Shown here piece by piece: positions 62,446-64,000 of a DNA stretch of 64,000 nt. Source of the stretch: Flavobacteriales bacterium (GTDB taxonomy: Bacteria; Bacteroidota; Bacteroidia; Flavobacteriales_F; PHOS-HE28); the NCBI GenBank assembly GCA_030584065.1, contig CP129489.1:3081497-3145496 (forward strand), written 5' to 3'. Position 1 is the first letter of the stretch; every line of letters starts with the position of its first letter. The notes beneath the pieces were generated by a model. That model had not been told where the DNA came from and searched no databases. It saw only the letters and a program-made list of their open reading frames with translations. A program made the position numbers and the translations under genes.

Positions 62446-63078
62446 TCACAGCCCCAGCCTCCGCACCATCCCGATCACATCCTCCTTCTCCAGCTCCAGG
62501 TGCTCGGCATGGAGCCCGGCCTCGCGCGCGCCGACCACATGCTGGATGCTGTCGTCGATGAAGAGCGTGCGCGCGGGGTCCGCATGGTGCTGCGCCACCA
62601 CATGCTGGAAGATGCCGGCGTTGGGCTTGCGCATGCCGAGCTCGCAGCTGTAGTAGGCCCCGTGGAAGATCCCTTTGAAGTCGCCGATGCCCAGGTCGCG
62701 CGCGATGATGGCCTCGAAGGCGGGCACATGGATGGCGTTGGTGTTGCTGAGCAGCAGCAGCCGGTAGCGTTGCTTCAGCTCCCTCACCAGGGCTATGCGC
62801 TCCCGCGGGATGGTGCCGAGCATGGCGTTCCAGCCGGCGTCGATGTCGGTATCGGAGAGGTCGGCGTGCAGCAGGGCGCGCACCTCGTCGCGGAAGCCGG
62901 CAGGCGTGAGCTCGCCCGTCTCGAAGCGATCGAAGAGGTCGGTCTGCTTCGCCTTGGAGTAGAGCGCTCCGAAATCGGGGAATCCGAGCGCGGCGAAGTG
63001 GCGGGCGCTGGCGGCGTAGTCCACATCGATGAGCACCCCGCCGAGGTCGAGGATGAGGGTGTCGGTCGACTCCTTCAT
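62446..63078 (-). CDS. HAD superfamily hydrolase (subfamily IA, YihX-like)
   Basis: 210 aa from the ATG at 63078. This start is preferred over one at 63111 because a TAGCTTTG element lies between them and the longer form overlaps the next gene. Motif I is LDLGGVLID with nucleophile Asp11; Gly13 replaces the usual second Asp, as Asn does in YihX-like enzymes. Motif II is LLLLSNTNAIH, motif III Lys is in GMRKPNAGIF, and motif IV is FIDDS. It is probably a sugar-phosphate phosphatase; the substrate is not known. Confidence 0.9.
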   Translation of the reverse strand: MKESTDTLILDLGGVLIDVDYAASARHFAALGFPDFGALYSKAKQTDLFDRFETGELTPAGFRDEVRALLHADLSDTDIDAGWNAMLGTIPRERIALVRELKQRYRLLLLSNTNAIHVPAFEAIIARDLGIGDFKGIFHGAYYSCELGMRKPNAGIFQHVVAQHHADPARTLFIDDSIQHVVGAREAGLHAEHLELEKEDVIGMVRRLGL

Positions 63079-63083
63079 GGGGC

Positions 63084-63091
63084 CAAAGCTA
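63084..63091 (-). promoter_or_regulatory. -7 promoter element of the HAD hydrolase gene
   Basis: The minus strand reads TAGCTTTG, a full match to TAnnTTTG, ending 5 nt before the ATG at 63078. Confidence 0.5.
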
Positions 63092-63101
63092 TCGGGGCGG
63101 T

Positions 63102-63917
63102 TCATCGGCACACCGACAAGTGGTAGCAGGCCTGGCGGGCCTCGCGCGTGGCGAACAGCTGCTTATCGCGTGCACGGTGCCCGGCAATCACTTCGGCGAG
63201 CGTTTCGGCCAGGAAGACCTGTTGGCAGCCGGCGAGCGGCAGTTCCTTGCCGTCCTTGTCCACGAACCTCATGTACGACAGGTCCATGGAGGTGCCATGC
63301 GTGTGCGGCGCATCCGCATCCCGCGTCGCATTCACGTTACCCCGCCCCAAGTTGCGCTGGTCCTGCCGCGTCCGGAACAGGCTGGTGACCTTAATGCGCG
63401 CCCCGGCCAGGTCGGTGCGGGCGATGCGGCCCTTGAAGTCATCGGCAATGGCGTGCAGCACCTGCTTCGCTGCCGGTGTGAGGTAGGGCCGGCCATGCGC
63501 CATGGGCGCCACCCAGAAGGCAGCGGTGCTTTCCACCGGAACAAGTCCGATCGCCCCTTTCGCCAAGTGCTGATCCAGGGCCTTTGCGTCGGCAATGGGT
63601 TTCACGCCGGCCATCTGGGAGCGCTTCTTGTAGGCGGGCAGGAGGTCCTTGAGCTTGCCGCTGTGATGCTTGAAGGGGTAGCGAGAGCAGTCTACAGGTG
63701 CCGGGGCCCGGTTCTCCGCCCGTGGGGATGGTGGGGGCGGCGCAGGCTCACCCCAGTAGGCAAGGAGGACCAGGAAGAGGCCGGCCAGCAACGCCCCGAC
63801 CAGGAGGATGAGGCGTCGCCGCCGGCGTCGCCGGCGCTTCGGCGGCAGGGGAGAAGGCGCTGGCGCGGTGCGCAGGCGATTGATCGGTGGCTGGCCGGAG
63901 GGGTGGGAACGGGACAT
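63102..63917 (-). CDS. DUF5715-like membrane-anchored M15-type protein
   Basis: 271 aa from the ATG at 63917. A proline-rich start and a run of Arg (KRRRRRRRR, about 28-36) precede a transmembrane helix (about 38-56) and a Pro-rich linker. The C-terminal domain (about 75-271) has SLFRTRQDQRNLGRGNVNA and APHTHGTSMDLSYMRF. The HxxGxxxD pattern resembles D-Ala-D-Ala peptidases of the M15/VanY type, so a peptidoglycan role is likely. DUF5715 proteins in Bacteroidota share this pattern. Catalysis is not proven. Confidence 0.8.
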   Translation of the reverse strand: MSRSHPSGQPPINRLRTAPAPSPLPPKRRRRRRRRLILLVGALLAGLFLVLLAYWGEPAPPPPSPRAENRAPAPVDCSRYPFKHHSGKLKDLLPAYKKRSQMAGVKPIADAKALDQHLAKGAIGLVPVESTAAFWVAPMAHGRPYLTPAAKQVLHAIADDFKGRIARTDLAGARIKVTSLFRTRQDQRNLGRGNVNATRDADAPHTHGTSMDLSYMRFVDKDGKELPLAGCQQVFLAETLAEVIAGHRARDKQLFATREARQACYHLSVCR

Positions 63918-63950
63918 GCGGTCCGCGGTGCGCGCAAGGTAGCCCGCAGG

Positions 63951-63958
63951 TACTTTTG
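63951..63958 (+). promoter_or_regulatory. -7 promoter element for a gene beyond the right edge
   Basis: TACTTTTG matches TAnnTTTG exactly. An ATG at 63997 follows 38 nt later and may start a plus-strand gene outside the window. Confidence 0.4.
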
Positions 63959-64000
63959 CGGCCTGCCTCCAGGGACGGCTCACGTTCTTCGGGTAAATGA

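Overview
The window comes from a high-G+C member of the Bacteroidota, most likely a Flavobacteriales-type organism. The signs are: a giant surface protein ending in a type B (gliding-motility-associated) type IX secretion (T9SS) sorting domain next to a PorP/SprF-like gene; an SprE/PorW-like lipoprotein; DUF4292 and DUF1684 proteins; an atpB-E-F-H-A-G cluster without the beta and epsilon genes; very weak Shine-Dalgarno signals; and repeated TAnnTTTG-like -7 elements just before start codons. I see no rRNA, tRNA, CRISPR array, prophage or insertion sequence. Forty-three genes are called, one of them cut by the left edge.

Layout. (1) 1-10126, minus strand: a compact envelope/housekeeping run of flippase, dut, sugar-phosphate nucleotidyltransferase, TPR lipoprotein, DUF4292 lipoprotein, EnvC-like protein, tatA, gatA, LysM lytic transglycosylase and the start of a further lipoprotein. 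Many junctions are 4-bp ATGA overlaps. A 77-bp imperfect palindrome separates dut from the nucleotidyltransferase. (2) 10127-11158: a parDE toxin-antitoxin pair lying between the flippase start and a second, degenerate copy of that start. (3) 11159-16109: an unknown two-helix membrane protein, an enoyl-CoA hydratase and a 1201-aa multi-pass histidine kinase. (4) 16110-16598: a gene-free stretch with two TGATTC/GAATCA inverted-repeat sites. (5) 16599-33774, plus strand: a 5388-aa secreted protein with 53 tandem repeats of about 88 aa, then a PorP/SprF-like protein. (6) 33783-42760, minus strand: SprE/PorW-like gene, bactofilin, AtpI-like and AtpZ genes, then ATP synthase genes. (7) 42833-53365: M23 peptidase, GH3-family protein, Rieske protein, glycosyltransferase, threonylcarbamoyl-AMP synthase, a secreted unknown, an ArsC-like protein without its cysteine, dxr, rseP, a lone receiver domain and an FAD oxidoreductase. 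(8) 53514-63997: a 2024-aa alpha-2-macroglobulin-like lipoprotein, a small lipoprotein, DUF1684, a conserved secreted protein, methylmalonyl-CoA epimerase, a TfoX-N protein, a HAD phosphatase and a DUF5715-like protein.

How the parts fit. The giant protein, the PorP/SprF-like protein and SprE/PorW form a T9SS theme: a very long fibre exported and anchored by type IX secretion. EnvC-like, lytic transglycosylase, M23, bactofilin, RseP, flippase and nucleotidyltransferase genes form an envelope theme. The most striking sequence feature is inside the giant gene: units 3-26 are eight head-to-tail copies of a three-unit (A-B-C) higher-order repeat of exactly 792 bp, with no indel over 6336 bp. The second is a recurrent promoter geometry in which the -7 element ends 4-5 nt before the start codon, which predicts leaderless or nearly leaderless mRNAs.
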